This document shows, piece by piece, positions 7,654 through 15,926 of a DNA stretch of 28,520 bases. Under the pieces are notes generated by a model. That model was given only the letters and a program-made list of their open reading frames with translations. It searched no databases and had not been told where the DNA came from. Source of the stretch: Aquificales bacterium (lineage in GTDB: Bacteria; Aquificota; Aquificia; Aquificales; QOAS01); the NCBI GenBank assembly GCA_027035985.1, contig JALVTI010000125.1:1-28520 (forward strand), given 5' to 3'. Position 1 is the first letter of the stretch; the number at the start of each line of letters is the position of its first letter. A program made the position numbers and the translations under genes.

Positions 7654-8373
7654 ATGGAGGAGAGGGATATAAGGGAGCTCGAGAAGAGGATTAAGTATTG
7701 CTTCAAAAATCCCCACCTTTTGGAGATAGCCTTGACCCACATCTCCCACGCGAAGGAGAATAAACTCCCCTACAACTACGAGAGGTTGGAGTTTTTGGGC
7801 GACTCCATAGTGAACTTTCTGCTGGTCGATATCCTTTACGGGAAATTTTCAAAGAGAACCCTCGGAAGGTTAGCCGCAATAAAAGCCTACCTCATATCGG
7901 AGCAATTCCTTTCAAAACTCGCCCAAAAGTGGGAGCTTCCCAAATTTATCCGCCTAAGCAGGAGTGAGGAGATTAAAGGCAGGAGGAACAGCATCTCGGT
8001 TCACGCCGATGTTTTCGAGGCGGTTTGGGCGGCTATATACCTCGACAGCGGTAGGAGTATAGACTTTGTAAAACGTCTTTTCCGATATCACTTCGAAAAG
8101 GATGCGGTCGAGGCGGTAAAGAGCGGGGAATTCCTCACCGACTACAAAACCGTTTTGCAGGAGATAACCCAAAGCCTCTTTAAGGAAAAGCCCTCCTACA
8201 AGCTCCTAAAGGCGGAGGGACCCTCCCACGACCAAACCTTTACCGTCGAGTGCTCCATTAAGGACTTCAAAACCACCGCCGAGGGTAAGACCAAAAAGGA
8301 AGCCGAACAGAGGGCGGCGAAGGATATGCTCGAAAAACACTTTAAGGATGAATTTGACAAGAAGAAGGGATGA
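7654..8373 (+). CDS. rnc: Ribonuclease III
   Basis: Double-strand-specific endoribonuclease (239 aa) that processes rRNA precursors and structured mRNAs, acting as a dimer with two Mg2+ per site. The RNase III domain has the signature ERLEFLGDS with metal ligands E46 and D50, and ADVFEA with D119 and E122. The C-terminal double-stranded RNA-binding domain (about 162-232) ends with the usual KKEAEQRAAKDML helix. All catalytic residues are present and the length is normal. The Ala/Ile usually found after GD is Ser here. No Shine-Dalgarno is visible before ATG 7654. It is convergent with the KamA-type gene, 10 bp apart. Confidence 0.95.
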   Translation: MEERDIRELEKRIKYCFKNPHLLEIALTHISHAKENKLPYNYERLEFLGDSIVNFLLVDILYGKFSKRTLGRLAAIKAYLISEQFLSKLAQKWELPKFIRLSRSEEIKGRRNSISVHADVFEAVWAAIYLDSGRSIDFVKRLFRYHFEKDAVEAVKSGEFLTDYKTVLQEITQSLFKEKPSYKLLKAEGPSHDQTFTVECSIKDFKTTAEGKTKKEAEQRAAKDMLEKHFKDEFDKKKG

Positions 8374-8383
8374 AATTCCTCTT

Positions 8384-9454
8384 TTAAAACTCGTATTCGA
8401 CCACCTCACCGGTGTAGTCCCTAAAGTAGTGTTTTTTTCCTTCCCTTTTTAGGAGATATTGGGGTGAAAGAACCACCTTTCCCTTTCCGCCGGGCAGGTC
8501 GAGGGCGTAGACCGGTTGAGCCAACCCGCTGAGCCTCCCCCTAAGGTGGGACATTATTTTTAACCCGACCTCTATAGGTGTTCTAAAGTGCACCACCCCG
8601 TAAATGGGGTCGCAGTGGAAGAGGTAATAGGGTTTCACACCTATGGCGATGAGTTTTCTAAATAGTTCCTCCATAGTGAGGGGACTATCATTTATCCCCT
8701 TTAGGAGCACCGTCTGGTTCAAAATGGGGTTGCCCGTTTTCCTTATATTCCTTACGGCGGTCTTTACCTCTTCGGTTATCTCCTTCGGGTGGTTGAAGTG
8801 GGTTACAACCCAAACGGGGGAAACCTCTTCCAAAAACCTAAGTAGGTCTTCGTCGTAAAATCTCTGCGGGAGGATAACGGGTGTTCTCGTCCCTATGCGG
8901 ATAACCTCTATGTGGTCTATCTTTTTAATTTCCCTTATGTAGTAGGCGAGTTTTTCGGTCGATAGCACCAGGGGGTCGCCGCCGCTTATCAAGACCTCCC
9001 TTATTTGGGTGTTCCTCTTTATGTAATCCCAAATGGGTCTAAACTCCTCCTCCGTTATAGCCCTCTCCGGTTTCCCGACCTTTCTCTTCCTCATGCAGTG
9101 ACGGCAATAAACGGGACACATGGTGGTTAGGGTAACGAGAGCCCTATCGGGGTAGCGGTGGGTCAGATGCGGTATTTGCCCCTCCTCCTCGAGGGCGTTG
9201 GGGTCGCAGGAGGTTTGAACTTTCGGGTCTATCTCGCTGTAGGTGGGGATAATCTGCCGTCTCACGGGGCAAGAAGGATCTTCGGGATCGGCTAGATTTA
9301 GGTAGTAAGGGGTTACCCCTATCGGGAATTGTTTCACTACAAGGGATAGACCCTTTTCCTCGTCCTCGGTGAGGTTTTTGAAGTATTTTCTCAACCCTTC
9401 GGGGGTTCTTATTCGGTTTCTAAGTTGCCACCGCCAGTCATCGAAGTTTTCCAT
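8384..9454 (-). CDS. kamA: Lysine 2,3-aminomutase family radical SAM enzyme
   Basis: KamA-family radical SAM, PLP-dependent aminomutase, 356 aa, expected to interconvert L-lysine and beta-lysine. The SAM cluster motif CxxxCxxC is at C113, C117 and C120 (MCPVYCRHCMRK). SGGDPL supplies the GGD SAM contact. PGGKGKV near residue 323-329 carries the PLP-lysine position, and the tail (VEYEF) follows the pattern of catabolic/osmolyte KamA/AblA enzymes more than of EpmB. No acetyltransferase (AblB) gene and no elongation factor P gene lies beside it, so the pathway (N-acetyl-beta-lysine osmolyte, lysine degradation or EF-P modification) is undecided. It starts back to back with the truncated uvrA frame. 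Confidence 0.85.
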   Translation of the reverse strand: MENFDDWRWQLRNRIRTPEGLRKYFKNLTEDEEKGLSLVVKQFPIGVTPYYLNLADPEDPSCPVRRQIIPTYSEIDPKVQTSCDPNALEEEGQIPHLTHRYPDRALVTLTTMCPVYCRHCMRKRKVGKPERAITEEEFRPIWDYIKRNTQIREVLISGGDPLVLSTEKLAYYIREIKKIDHIEVIRIGTRTPVILPQRFYDEDLLRFLEEVSPVWVVTHFNHPKEITEEVKTAVRNIRKTGNPILNQTVLLKGINDSPLTMEELFRKLIAIGVKPYYLFHCDPIYGVVHFRTPIEVGLKIMSHLRGRLSGLAQPVYALDLPGGKGKVVLSPQYLLKREGKKHYFRDYTGEVVEYEF

Positions 9455-9563
9455 ATCCCCAAAAAGTTTAAGGTTGTTTACCTCTCCCCCTAAAGGAACT
9501 CGATTAACCTCCTCCCCTTGGTGTTGGTTACTTTGTTTGTTCCCTCTTGGGGAACTAAATTTT

Positions 9564-9576
9564 CCCCCTTTGGGGG
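9564..9576 (+). promoter_or_regulatory. Hairpin over the only Shine-Dalgarno-like sequence of truncated uvrA
   Basis: CCCCC-TTT-GGGGG (9564-9568 and 9572-9576) ends 2 nt before ATG 9579. A second perfect hairpin, GTTCCC-TCTTG-GGGAAC (9539-9555), lies just upstream. The first would hide the run of G that could act as a ribosome binding site. Regulation is inference; in a decayed 5' end these could also be chance. Confidence 0.3.
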
Positions 9577-9578
9577 CT

Positions 9579-11654
9579 ATGGGTAAAAAGAAATATAGGG
9601 AGGAGCTCTACAGCGAGAAAAACGCCTGTCCCGAACACGGGATAAACCTTCCCGAACTGTCGCCGAGACTTTTTTCCTTTAACTCCCCTTACGGGGCTTG
9701 TCCCGATTGCAAAGGTTTGGGGGTAAAGTGGGAGATAGACCCCGATAGCTTGGTCGAGGAGAACAAACCGGTGGAGGAGGCGATAAAACCCCTCCAATCG
9801 GTGTTGTTCAACTATCTGAAGTTTCCCCTTAGGAGGTTGGTAAGACTTCTCGGATACTCTACGAGGACAAAGTGGAAAGACCTACCGGAGGAGGTTAGAA
9901 ATTTAATCCTCTACGGGAGTGGGAAATTCGATTCACCCGTCGAGTGGGAGGGGGTAATTCCCCACCTCGAAAGGAGGTATATAGAGAGCGACAACGAGAG
10001 GGTGAGGGAGGAACTCGAAGACTACATAAGGGAAAAGACCTGCCCCACCTGCGGCGGTTCGAGACTTAGACCCGAGGCGCTGAGCGTCCTAATAGACGGA
10101 AAGAGCATCTGGGATATCGTCCAAATGCCGGTAGGGGAGGCTAAAAAATTCTTCGAAAACCTCCGCGAAAAACTGACCGAAAAGGAGAGAAAAATCGCCG
10201 ACCGCCTTTTAGAGGAGATAATCAACCGCCTCGGCTTTCTTGTGGATGTGGGTCTGGAATACCTAACCCTCTCGAGGACGGCAACCACCCTAAGCGGCGG
10301 CGAGGCGCAGAGGATTAGGCTCGCCACCCAATTGGGTAGCAAACTAACCGGAGTCCTCTACGTGTTGGATGAACCCTCCATAGGACTCCACCCGAGGGAT
10401 ACGACAAAACTTATAAACACCCTTAGGGGTTTGAGGGATTTGGGAAACACCGTTGTGGTTGTGGAACACGACCCCGAGACCATCGAGAGCGCCGACTACA
10501 TCGTAGAGCTGGGACCCGGCGCCGGTTATAGGGGTGGCGAGGTGGTCGCGACGGGAACGGTCGAGGAGATAAAGAAAAACCCCAAATCGTTAACGGGGGC
10601 GTATTTGAGCGGTCGCCTAAAAATCGAAGTTCCCAAAAAGAGGAGAGCCCCTTCGGGGAAATTCTTGAGGATAGTAGGCGCGAGGGAGCACAACCTAAAG
10701 AATATCGACGTCGAAATCCCCCTCGGATGTTTTGTGGCGATAACCGGCGTCAGCGGTAGCGGAAAATCGACCTTAATCTACGACATCCTTTGGAAAGCCG
10801 CCAAGAAGCGCTTTTACAAATCGGCGGAAGAGCCGGGCGAGCACGACCGTATAGAGGGGTGGGAACACATCGACAAGGTGATAAATGTCGACCAATCGCC
10901 GATAGGCAGAACGCCCCGCTCCAATCCGGCAACCTACACCAAAATTTTTGACACAATTAGGCAGCTCTTCGCCTCCACCCCCGAGGCTAAGGCGCGCGGA
11001 TGGAAACCGGGGAGGTTCTCTTTCAACGTCAAAGGCGGCAGATGCGAAGCCTGCCAAGGGGAGGGGGTCGTAAAGGTTGAAATGCACTTTTTGCCCCCCG
11101 TTTACGTAACTTGCGAGGTTTGCAAGGGAACCCGCTACAACGCCGAAACCCTCGAGGTCAAATATAAGGGCAAAAATATCGCCGAAGTCTTGGATATGAC
11201 TATAGAGGAAGCCTACGAGTTTTTCAAAAATGTCCCCTCCCTCGAGAGGAAATTAAAACTGCTCCTCGATGTGGGATTGGGTTATCTGAAGTTGGGACAG
11301 CCCGCCCCCACCCTAAGCGGGGGTGAGGCGCAGAGGATAAAACTAGCCCGCGAGCTGTCCAAAAAGGACACCGGCAGAACCCTTTATTTACTCGACGAAC
11401 CTACAACCGGTCTCCACACCGACGACGTGAAAAAGTTAATAAACGTCCTCCAGAGGTTGGTCGATAAGGGAAACACCGTAGTTGTTATAGAGCACAACCT
11501 CGACGTGATTAAGAGTGCCGACTGGATTATAGACCTGGGTCCCGAGGGGGGAGATAAAGGGGGCGAAATTGTTGCCACAGGCACACCCGAAGAGGTCGCA
11601 AACAACCCCAAAAGCTGGACGGGGAGATATTTAAAAAAGGTTCTTGAAGGGTAA
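9579..11654 (+). CDS. uvrA: UvrA excinuclease subunit, N-terminally truncated
   Basis: UvrA detects bulky DNA lesions as a dimer and loads UvrB. This frame (691 aa) holds the zinc-containing region (ELYSEKNACPEH, then FSFNSPYGACPDCKGLG), the first ABC signature and Walker B (LSGGEAQRIRLATQLGS, LYVLDEPSIGLHPRD), and a complete second ABC unit: Walker A TGVSGSGKST, GRTPRSNPATYT, FSFNVKGGRCEACQGEG, LSGGEAQRIKLARELS and LYLLDEPTTGLH. Family members are about 940 aa. The missing ~250 residues would carry the first Walker A and the UvrB-binding domain. UvrA-like sequence starts a few codons after ATG 9579; the frame upstream to 9369 only mirrors kamA. No stops or frameshifts occur in the remaining 691 codons, so decay is recent, or the 5' part lies elsewhere, or the assembly is chimeric. 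Confidence 0.88.
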   Translation: MGKKKYREELYSEKNACPEHGINLPELSPRLFSFNSPYGACPDCKGLGVKWEIDPDSLVEENKPVEEAIKPLQSVLFNYLKFPLRRLVRLLGYSTRTKWKDLPEEVRNLILYGSGKFDSPVEWEGVIPHLERRYIESDNERVREELEDYIREKTCPTCGGSRLRPEALSVLIDGKSIWDIVQMPVGEAKKFFENLREKLTEKERKIADRLLEEIINRLGFLVDVGLEYLTLSRTATTLSGGEAQRIRLATQLGSKLTGVLYVLDEPSIGLHPRDTTKLINTLRGLRDLGNTVVVVEHDPETIESADYIVELGPGAGYRGGEVVATGTVEEIKKNPKSLTGAYLSGRLKIEVPKKRRAPSGKFLRIVGAREHNLKNIDVEIPLGCFVAITGVSGSGKSTLIYDILWKAAKKRFYKSAEEPGEHDRIEGWEHIDKVINVDQSPIGRTPRSNPATYTKIFDTIRQLFASTPEAKARGWKPGRFSFNVKGGRCEACQGEGVVKVEMHFLPPVYVTCEVCKGTRYNAETLEVKYKGKNIAEVLDMTIEEAYEFFKNVPSLERKLKLLLDVGLGYLKLGQPAPTLSGGEAQRIKLARELSKKDTGRTLYLLDEPTTGLHTDDVKKLINVLQRLVDKGNTVVVIEHNLDVIKSADWIIDLGPEGGDKGGEIVATGTPEEVANNPKSWTGRYLKKVLEG

Positions 11655-11682
11655 ATAAATTTTTTGCTTTCCCTTTCTGGTT

Positions 11683-11721
11683 AAAAAAAACAAATGTTTC
11701 CACCTTTGGTTTTGTTTTTTT
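11683..11721 (+). terminator. AT-rich terminator-like hairpin after uvrA
   Basis: An A-run with one C (11683-11694) can pair with TTTTGTTTTTTT (11710-11721) around a 15-nt loop, about 28 nt after the uvrA stop. The stem has a single G-C pair, so it would be weak at high temperature, but the T-run fits an intrinsic terminator for uvrA. Confidence 0.4.
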
Positions 11722-11862
11722 ATTCACCTTTTAACGGAAAAAGCACCTCCATACTAGACTCCTTTTGATGATAAATACCTCTGCAGGTCTATACTCAATT
11801 CACCTTGAAAGGAAAAAAATTGAATCTTTCCAACTGCGGTTGGCGAATAAAATTAAATTGGC

Positions 11863-12222
11863 ATGGGAAAAAAGTCGAAAAAGCTTATTGCAGATTTCTT
11901 TATGCTTATGGCATTGACCACTTCGGTTAGCTATATAGCACACCCGAGCATATATGAGCTTATAACAGCTGTAACTTTAAATCTCGTGGCAACAATTTTA
12001 AAAATAGGAACCAGAGGCTTGTTAAATATCGAATACCTCGCCACCAGTATAGTTGCGGATATCCACCTAATACCCGCACTTATCGTCCAGAGCACCGGCG
12101 ATTTGGCGGAAGCCGTTTCCCTCGTTTGGGGTGCCGTTGTTGCAAACATTATTTCCATAGTCATAATGCTTATTGAGGCTATACTCGGAAGCTTCGCAGA
12201 AGAGGAGGAAGAGGAGTTTTAA
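11863..12222 (+). CDS. Small integral membrane protein, DUF6394-like
   Basis: A 119-aa membrane protein with three to four hydrophobic segments, a basic start (MGKKSKKLI) and a run of acidic residues at the C-terminus (EEEEEEF). The central ILKIGTRGLLNIEYLATSIVADIHLIPAL and the following VWGAVVANIISIV segment recall the DUF6394 family of short membrane proteins found in Campylobacterota and deep-branching thermophiles. That recognition is from memory and has no assigned function. No Shine-Dalgarno is visible at the ATG. It stands alone between uvrA and the peroxiredoxin gene, about 208 bp and 129 bp from them. The flanking spacers hold only AT-rich sequence and a short hairpin CCAAC-TGCG-GTTGG at 11831-11844. 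Confidence 0.75.
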   Translation: MGKKSKKLIADFFMLMALTTSVSYIAHPSIYELITAVTLNLVATILKIGTRGLLNIEYLATSIVADIHLIPALIVQSTGDLAEAVSLVWGAVVANIISIVIMLIEAILGSFAEEEEEEF

Positions 12223-12351
12223 TTTCTTCCCCTTCCCTTTACCCTTTAGTAATTTTTTTGATAAATTTCATTCCCAGAGACAAAAATTTATTGTTCTATC
12301 TTTAACCTGAAGTTGTTTTCTGCAAAAAATTTGCAAAAGGAGGGAAAAGCC

Positions 12352-13155
12352 ATGAAAAAAGTATTAACCTCGCTTCTAATAGCGGGAACCGCCGTTGCGT
12401 GCAGTATAGGAACTCCCGCAACCGCAAACGCAGTTGCCCCTCAAACCTCCACCAATCAAAATGTTTTTGTTCCCAAAATAGGTGAAAAATTCCCCAAAAT
12501 GGTGGTTCAAACCACCCACGGAAAAATCGTTCTTCCCGACTACTATGTGGAACAGGGTAAATGGTTTGTTCTATTTTCCCATCCTGCGGACTTTACCCCC
12601 GTGTGCACCACGGAGTTTGTCAGCTTCCAAAAACACTACAAGGACTTTAAAGCTCTAAACACCGAACTCATAGGTCTATCGGAAGACCAAGTTTGGTCTC
12701 ATATGAAGTGGGTCGAGTGGATTAAGAAACACTTCGGGGTAAAAATAGAGTTTCCCATTATTGCCGACGTCGGCGGTAAGGTCGCCAAAACCCTCAATAT
12801 GCTTCCCGCCAATAATTCCGATACCGTAAGGGCTGTCTTTGTAGTTGACAATAAAGGTATTATTAGGGCAATACTCTACTATCCCCAATCCAATGGTAGA
12901 AACATACCCGAAATCGTCCGTCTGGTTAAAGCACTTCAAACCACCGACGAATACCACGTGGCTACTCCCGCAAACTGGTATGCCGACAAGATTAAGTGGA
13001 CGGGTCCCGAGGTGTTTAACGGCAAGGACTACGTGATTATTCCTCCTCCCACCAGCGAGGAGCAGGCTAAACAGAGACTCGAAGGTGCAAAACAGGGTCT
13101 TTGGAAATGCGCCGATTGGTGGTTCTGTTATAAATCCCTACCCCAAGGGTTCTAA
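12352..13155 (+). CDS. Exported peroxiredoxin (AhpC/TSA, Prx6-like)
   Basis: Thiol peroxidase of 267 aa that would reduce H2O2 or organic hydroperoxides in the periplasm. ATG 12352 was chosen over the in-frame codon at 12313 because AAAGGAGGG precedes it and it starts a signal peptide: MKK, a hydrophobic core (VLTSLLIAGTAVAC), then a likely cleavage at ANA. An AVAC sequence could instead be a non-canonical lipobox. The catalytic site is HPADFTPVCTTEF with peroxidatic C85. The conserved arginine of the family is probably in NSDTVRAVFVVD. The long C-terminal extension ends KCADWWFCYK (C253, C259), placed like the resolving cysteines of archaeal-type Prx6 homologues. Prx6-type enzymes are usually cytoplasmic, so export is notable. 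Confidence 0.9.
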   Translation: MKKVLTSLLIAGTAVACSIGTPATANAVAPQTSTNQNVFVPKIGEKFPKMVVQTTHGKIVLPDYYVEQGKWFVLFSHPADFTPVCTTEFVSFQKHYKDFKALNTELIGLSEDQVWSHMKWVEWIKKHFGVKIEFPIIADVGGKVAKTLNMLPANNSDTVRAVFVVDNKGIIRAILYYPQSNGRNIPEIVRLVKALQTTDEYHVATPANWYADKIKWTGPEVFNGKDYVIIPPPTSEEQAKQRLEGAKQGLWKCADWWFCYKSLPQGF

Positions 13156-13265
13156 AAATTTCTTTTTTCTTCCTTTTAAGTCCTTCCACCTTAAATACGT
13201 CCTCTTGGAGGATATACCCAACTTTTCTTTAAATCTCTATAGGTGCGTATTCTTTTAACTTCCTT

Positions 13266-14333
13266 ATGCTGGAGAGAACGCCCCTTTACGGGATACACAA
13301 AGAGGTCGGTGCGAAGTTCGTCCCCTTCGCCGGTTGGGAGATGCCGGTTCAGTTCTCCTCCATCTTGGACGAGGCTAAAGAAGTCCGCCGAGGGGTTGGA
13401 GTATTCGACGTCTCCCACATGGGGAGGATATTTGTCGAAGGTTCCCAGGCGGAGGAGTTTCTCGAATACCTCACCACCAACAGTGTGAAAAGGTTAAATC
13501 CCGGCGATGTTCAGTATTCCCTAATCCTCAACGAGAGGGGTGGAACGGTAGACGACATAACCGTTTACAGGTTTGGGGATAACCGCTTTATGCTCTGCGT
13601 CAACGCCGCCAACCGCCAAAAGGTCTTAAGGCATATGGAAAACCTCGCAAAGGGCTACGACGTGAAGATAGAAGACCGCAGTAAGGAACTGGTTCAGTTA
13701 GCGGTTCAGGGTCCCAAGGCGGTTGAGGTTGTGGAAAAGTTCTTCCCCGGTGTGGGAGAGCTAAAGTTTTACACCTTCAAAACCTTCGGCGATACCGTTG
13801 TCTCCAGAACCGGATACACCGGGGAGGACGGGTTTGAGATTTACATCCCCGTTGAGGAGGGGAAAAAACTCTACAAAGACCTTTTGGAGGAGGGGGTCAA
13901 ACCCTGCGGTCTCGGAGCGAGGGATGTCCTTAGGATAGAGGCGGGCTATCCCCTCTACGGACACGAGCTTTCGGAGGAACTCGACCCCCGTGAGGCGAAC
14001 CTAAAACGCTTTATAGACCTCCAAAAGGAATTCTTCGGAAAGGAGGGGCTCTTTTCGAGGGGTGAACCTAAAAGGAGACTCCTCGGGTTGGTTTTGGAGC
14101 AGAGGAGGATAACCCGCCAGGGGGACAAAGTTTTTATAGAAAATACCCCCGTAGGGGAGGTAACCAGCGGAACTTTCTCACCCAATCTGGGGAAATCCAT
14201 CGCTCTGGCGTTCCTCCAAAGGGGTATAGAAAAGGGTTCCACCGTGGAGGTCGAGATAAGGGGTAAAAGGCTAAAGGCGGAGGTCGTATCGCCGAGATTT
14301 ATCGACAATACACCAAGAAGAAGGAAAAAGTGA
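13266..14333 (+). CDS. gcvT: Glycine cleavage system T protein (aminomethyltransferase)
   Basis: Tetrahydrofolate-dependent aminomethyltransferase (355 aa). It takes the aminomethyl group from lipoyl-H protein, releases ammonia and forms 5,10-methylene-THF. Family hallmarks: TPLYGIHKEVGAKFVPFAGW at the N-terminus, VFDVSHMGR, the catalytic Asp region GTVDDITVY (D96/D97), RTGYTGEDGFEIY, and LGARDVLRIEAGYPLYGHEL, followed by the C-terminal barrel (TSGTFSPNLGKSIALAF). Length is normal. No other gcv gene is in the window, and no glycine riboswitch was recognised in the 110 bp upstream. There is no Shine-Dalgarno before ATG 13266. A strong terminator follows 6 bp after the stop. Confidence 0.95.
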   Translation: MLERTPLYGIHKEVGAKFVPFAGWEMPVQFSSILDEAKEVRRGVGVFDVSHMGRIFVEGSQAEEFLEYLTTNSVKRLNPGDVQYSLILNERGGTVDDITVYRFGDNRFMLCVNAANRQKVLRHMENLAKGYDVKIEDRSKELVQLAVQGPKAVEVVEKFFPGVGELKFYTFKTFGDTVVSRTGYTGEDGFEIYIPVEEGKKLYKDLLEEGVKPCGLGARDVLRIEAGYPLYGHELSEELDPREANLKRFIDLQKEFFGKEGLFSRGEPKRRLLGLVLEQRRITRQGDKVFIENTPVGEVTSGTFSPNLGKSIALAFLQRGIEKGSTVEVEIRGKRLKAEVVSPRFIDNTPRRRKK

Positions 14334-14339
14334 TATATC

Positions 14340-14362
14340 CCCGCGCGAAGCGCGGGCTTTTT
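14340..14362 (+). terminator. Rho-independent terminator of gcvT
   Basis: A perfect 7-bp GC-only stem, CCCGCGC (14340-14346) and GCGCGGG (14350-14356), with a GAA triloop, followed by C and TTTTT (14358-14362). It contains the very stable GCGAAGC mini-hairpin core. It separates gcvT from the next gene. Confidence 0.85.
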
Positions 14363-14384
14363 CCTTTCCCTAAAATCTACCACT

Positions 14385-15923
14385 ATGTTAACAATCGGTA
14401 GGCTCCTGCTCTTGGGGGGGGTGGTCGGAAATATTTTTGCCGTTGGCATAAAGGATATAGAGAAATTTTTCAACGCGCAGGGTTCCCTAATAGCGGAGGT
14501 GGGACCCTATCTCTATTCCTGCGATAGAGGTTTACCCTCCTTTAGAGTGGATTTTCCCGTTTCCATTTATAGGGGTGAATACGTTAAAAATCCCTTAACG
14601 GGAAAGAAAACTTTTGTAATCCTTTCCCAAACGGGTCAAGGTGTGGTGGTTCAAAGCTTTAAATCGAATTCCATAATCCGCATTACCGAGGACAACGGGG
14701 TAAAGGTGGGCGATATAGCACGTCTAAACTACAGAAAGATTTGCTTTAAGGGTTCCGATTACGCCTTTTCAAAGCTCCAAAACGCCCTTCCGGTTGTGAA
14801 AACCGACAATATCGCCGCCTGCAACTGGGCTGTCGAGGAAACCCCCCAAGGTTATCGGATACTCTTTAGGGGTAGGGAAGTGTTTTTTACCTCCAAAGGT
14901 AAAGAGGAAGCGGTTGAATCCATCCCCATCAAAAGGGTTAGCCTCCATCAGCTTAACCTGTTTGTTAAAGCTATCGAGCTTAAAAGTTTCAACGATATCC
15001 CCGTAGGGGTGGACAGCGTTTCCGTTTCCAAAGGGGTGAACTTTATAGCGGTTGGATTTGACGGCGATATCAAACTCTATCAAATCGTTGGCAACTCGTT
15101 AACACCTTTGGGAGATTTACCCACCCCCAACGGCAAGCTGGTGGGTATCCGCATGGTGAGCGTCGGGGGAACGGTTTACATCCTCGGAAACGCCCTAACG
15201 CCCGACGCGCAACCGGTCTCCTTCGTGGCGAAATTGGTCGGAACAAACCCGGTTGTGGTGAAAAGCGATATTCCCTACCTCTTCGGGGTTTTGAGGAAGG
15301 GGGACAAACCCCTCGTCGTGGTTCAGAAGTTCGACGGCTCCTTTGGGGAGACCTACAAATTCGACCTAAACCGCCTAAAGGTTGGGGAAAAGTTGAAGAC
15401 CCCCGAAGGGTTTAGGGCTGATACCGCCATCCTCTCGTCGGACGGGAAGTTGGTCTTTATAGACAGCGGCGGGATTTTGAGGATTTTCGAGGGTTCCTTT
15501 AAAGGGGGTTTCAAACACGTGGTTGACATCGAGGGGAACTTCGGAAAATCCTACACCGCCGTTGGGGTTCCCTCTCCGGTCGGCGACACCACTTTGAGGA
15601 AGGTATTCTTCCCCCCCCACCCGGTGGAGGTTCAACTCTTCGGCTTTAAAGGTTTCCTCGTCGCGGAGAACGAGAGTGAGCAAATAGTTCCCCTCCTGGG
15701 AGGAAAGTTGTTGAAGTTCCGCGGTGGGAAGTTGGTATTTGTAGCCCAAACCGAAAGGGGTCTCTACGAGAAGAAGACCCTAAGGGGTTTTGTGTTCGAG
15801 GACGCCCTTCAGGGGATAGCGGTTGACGGAAATGGAACACCCTTTGCGGTTAGCGGTTACAAAAACCCCTTCCTCTTCCAAAAGGGTGGTAAGATTTACA
15901 GACTAGAATTTAGGTATTTTTAA
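14385..15923 (+). CDS. Exported hypothetical protein, possibly beta-propeller, coupled to dnaA
   Basis: A 512-aa protein I do not recognise. It begins with a signal-peptide-like stretch (MLTIGRLLLLGGVVGNIFA, likely cut before VGIKD), so it probably acts in the periplasm. The rest is beta-rich. Several segments repeat a pattern of strand, turn with Gly-Asp/Asn, strand: VNFIAVGFDGDIKLYQI, KLVGIRMVSVGGTVYILG, TAILSSDGKLVFID and FAVSGYKNP, resembling blades of a beta-propeller. Two Cys (YSCDRG and IAACNW) could form a disulfide. The stop is only 3 nt before the dnaA ATG, so the two are probably cotranscribed and translationally coupled. No Shine-Dalgarno is seen at ATG 14385. Confidence 0.7.
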   Translation: MLTIGRLLLLGGVVGNIFAVGIKDIEKFFNAQGSLIAEVGPYLYSCDRGLPSFRVDFPVSIYRGEYVKNPLTGKKTFVILSQTGQGVVVQSFKSNSIIRITEDNGVKVGDIARLNYRKICFKGSDYAFSKLQNALPVVKTDNIAACNWAVEETPQGYRILFRGREVFFTSKGKEEAVESIPIKRVSLHQLNLFVKAIELKSFNDIPVGVDSVSVSKGVNFIAVGFDGDIKLYQIVGNSLTPLGDLPTPNGKLVGIRMVSVGGTVYILGNALTPDAQPVSFVAKLVGTNPVVVKSDIPYLFGVLRKGDKPLVVVQKFDGSFGETYKFDLNRLKVGEKLKTPEGFRADTAILSSDGKLVFIDSGGILRIFEGSFKGGFKHVVDIEGNFGKSYTAVGVPSPVGDTTLRKVFFPPHPVEVQLFGFKGFLVAENESEQIVPLLGGKLLKFRGGKLVFVAQTERGLYEKKTLRGFVFEDALQGIAVDGNGTPFAVSGYKNPFLFQKGGKIYRLEFRYF

Positions 15924-15926
15924 GCC

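Noticed and set aside
9369..9578. Upstream extension of the uvrA frame to an ATG at 9369
   Set aside because: It is antisense to the start of kamA and its translation (Ser/Leu/Pro-rich) shows no UvrA features; homology begins only after 9579.
13156..13265. Glycine riboswitch upstream of gcvT
   Set aside because: The spacer is pyrimidine-rich with one small TCCTC-TTG-GAGGA hairpin and none of the conserved glycine aptamer sequence.
15375..15749. 124-aa minus-strand ORF opposite the 14385 gene
   Set aside because: Shadow of the longer exported-protein frame, with no start signal or recognisable features.
14334..15926. oriC next to dnaA
   Set aside because: The spacers around dnaA are tiny or coding and no cluster of TTATNCACA boxes was seen.
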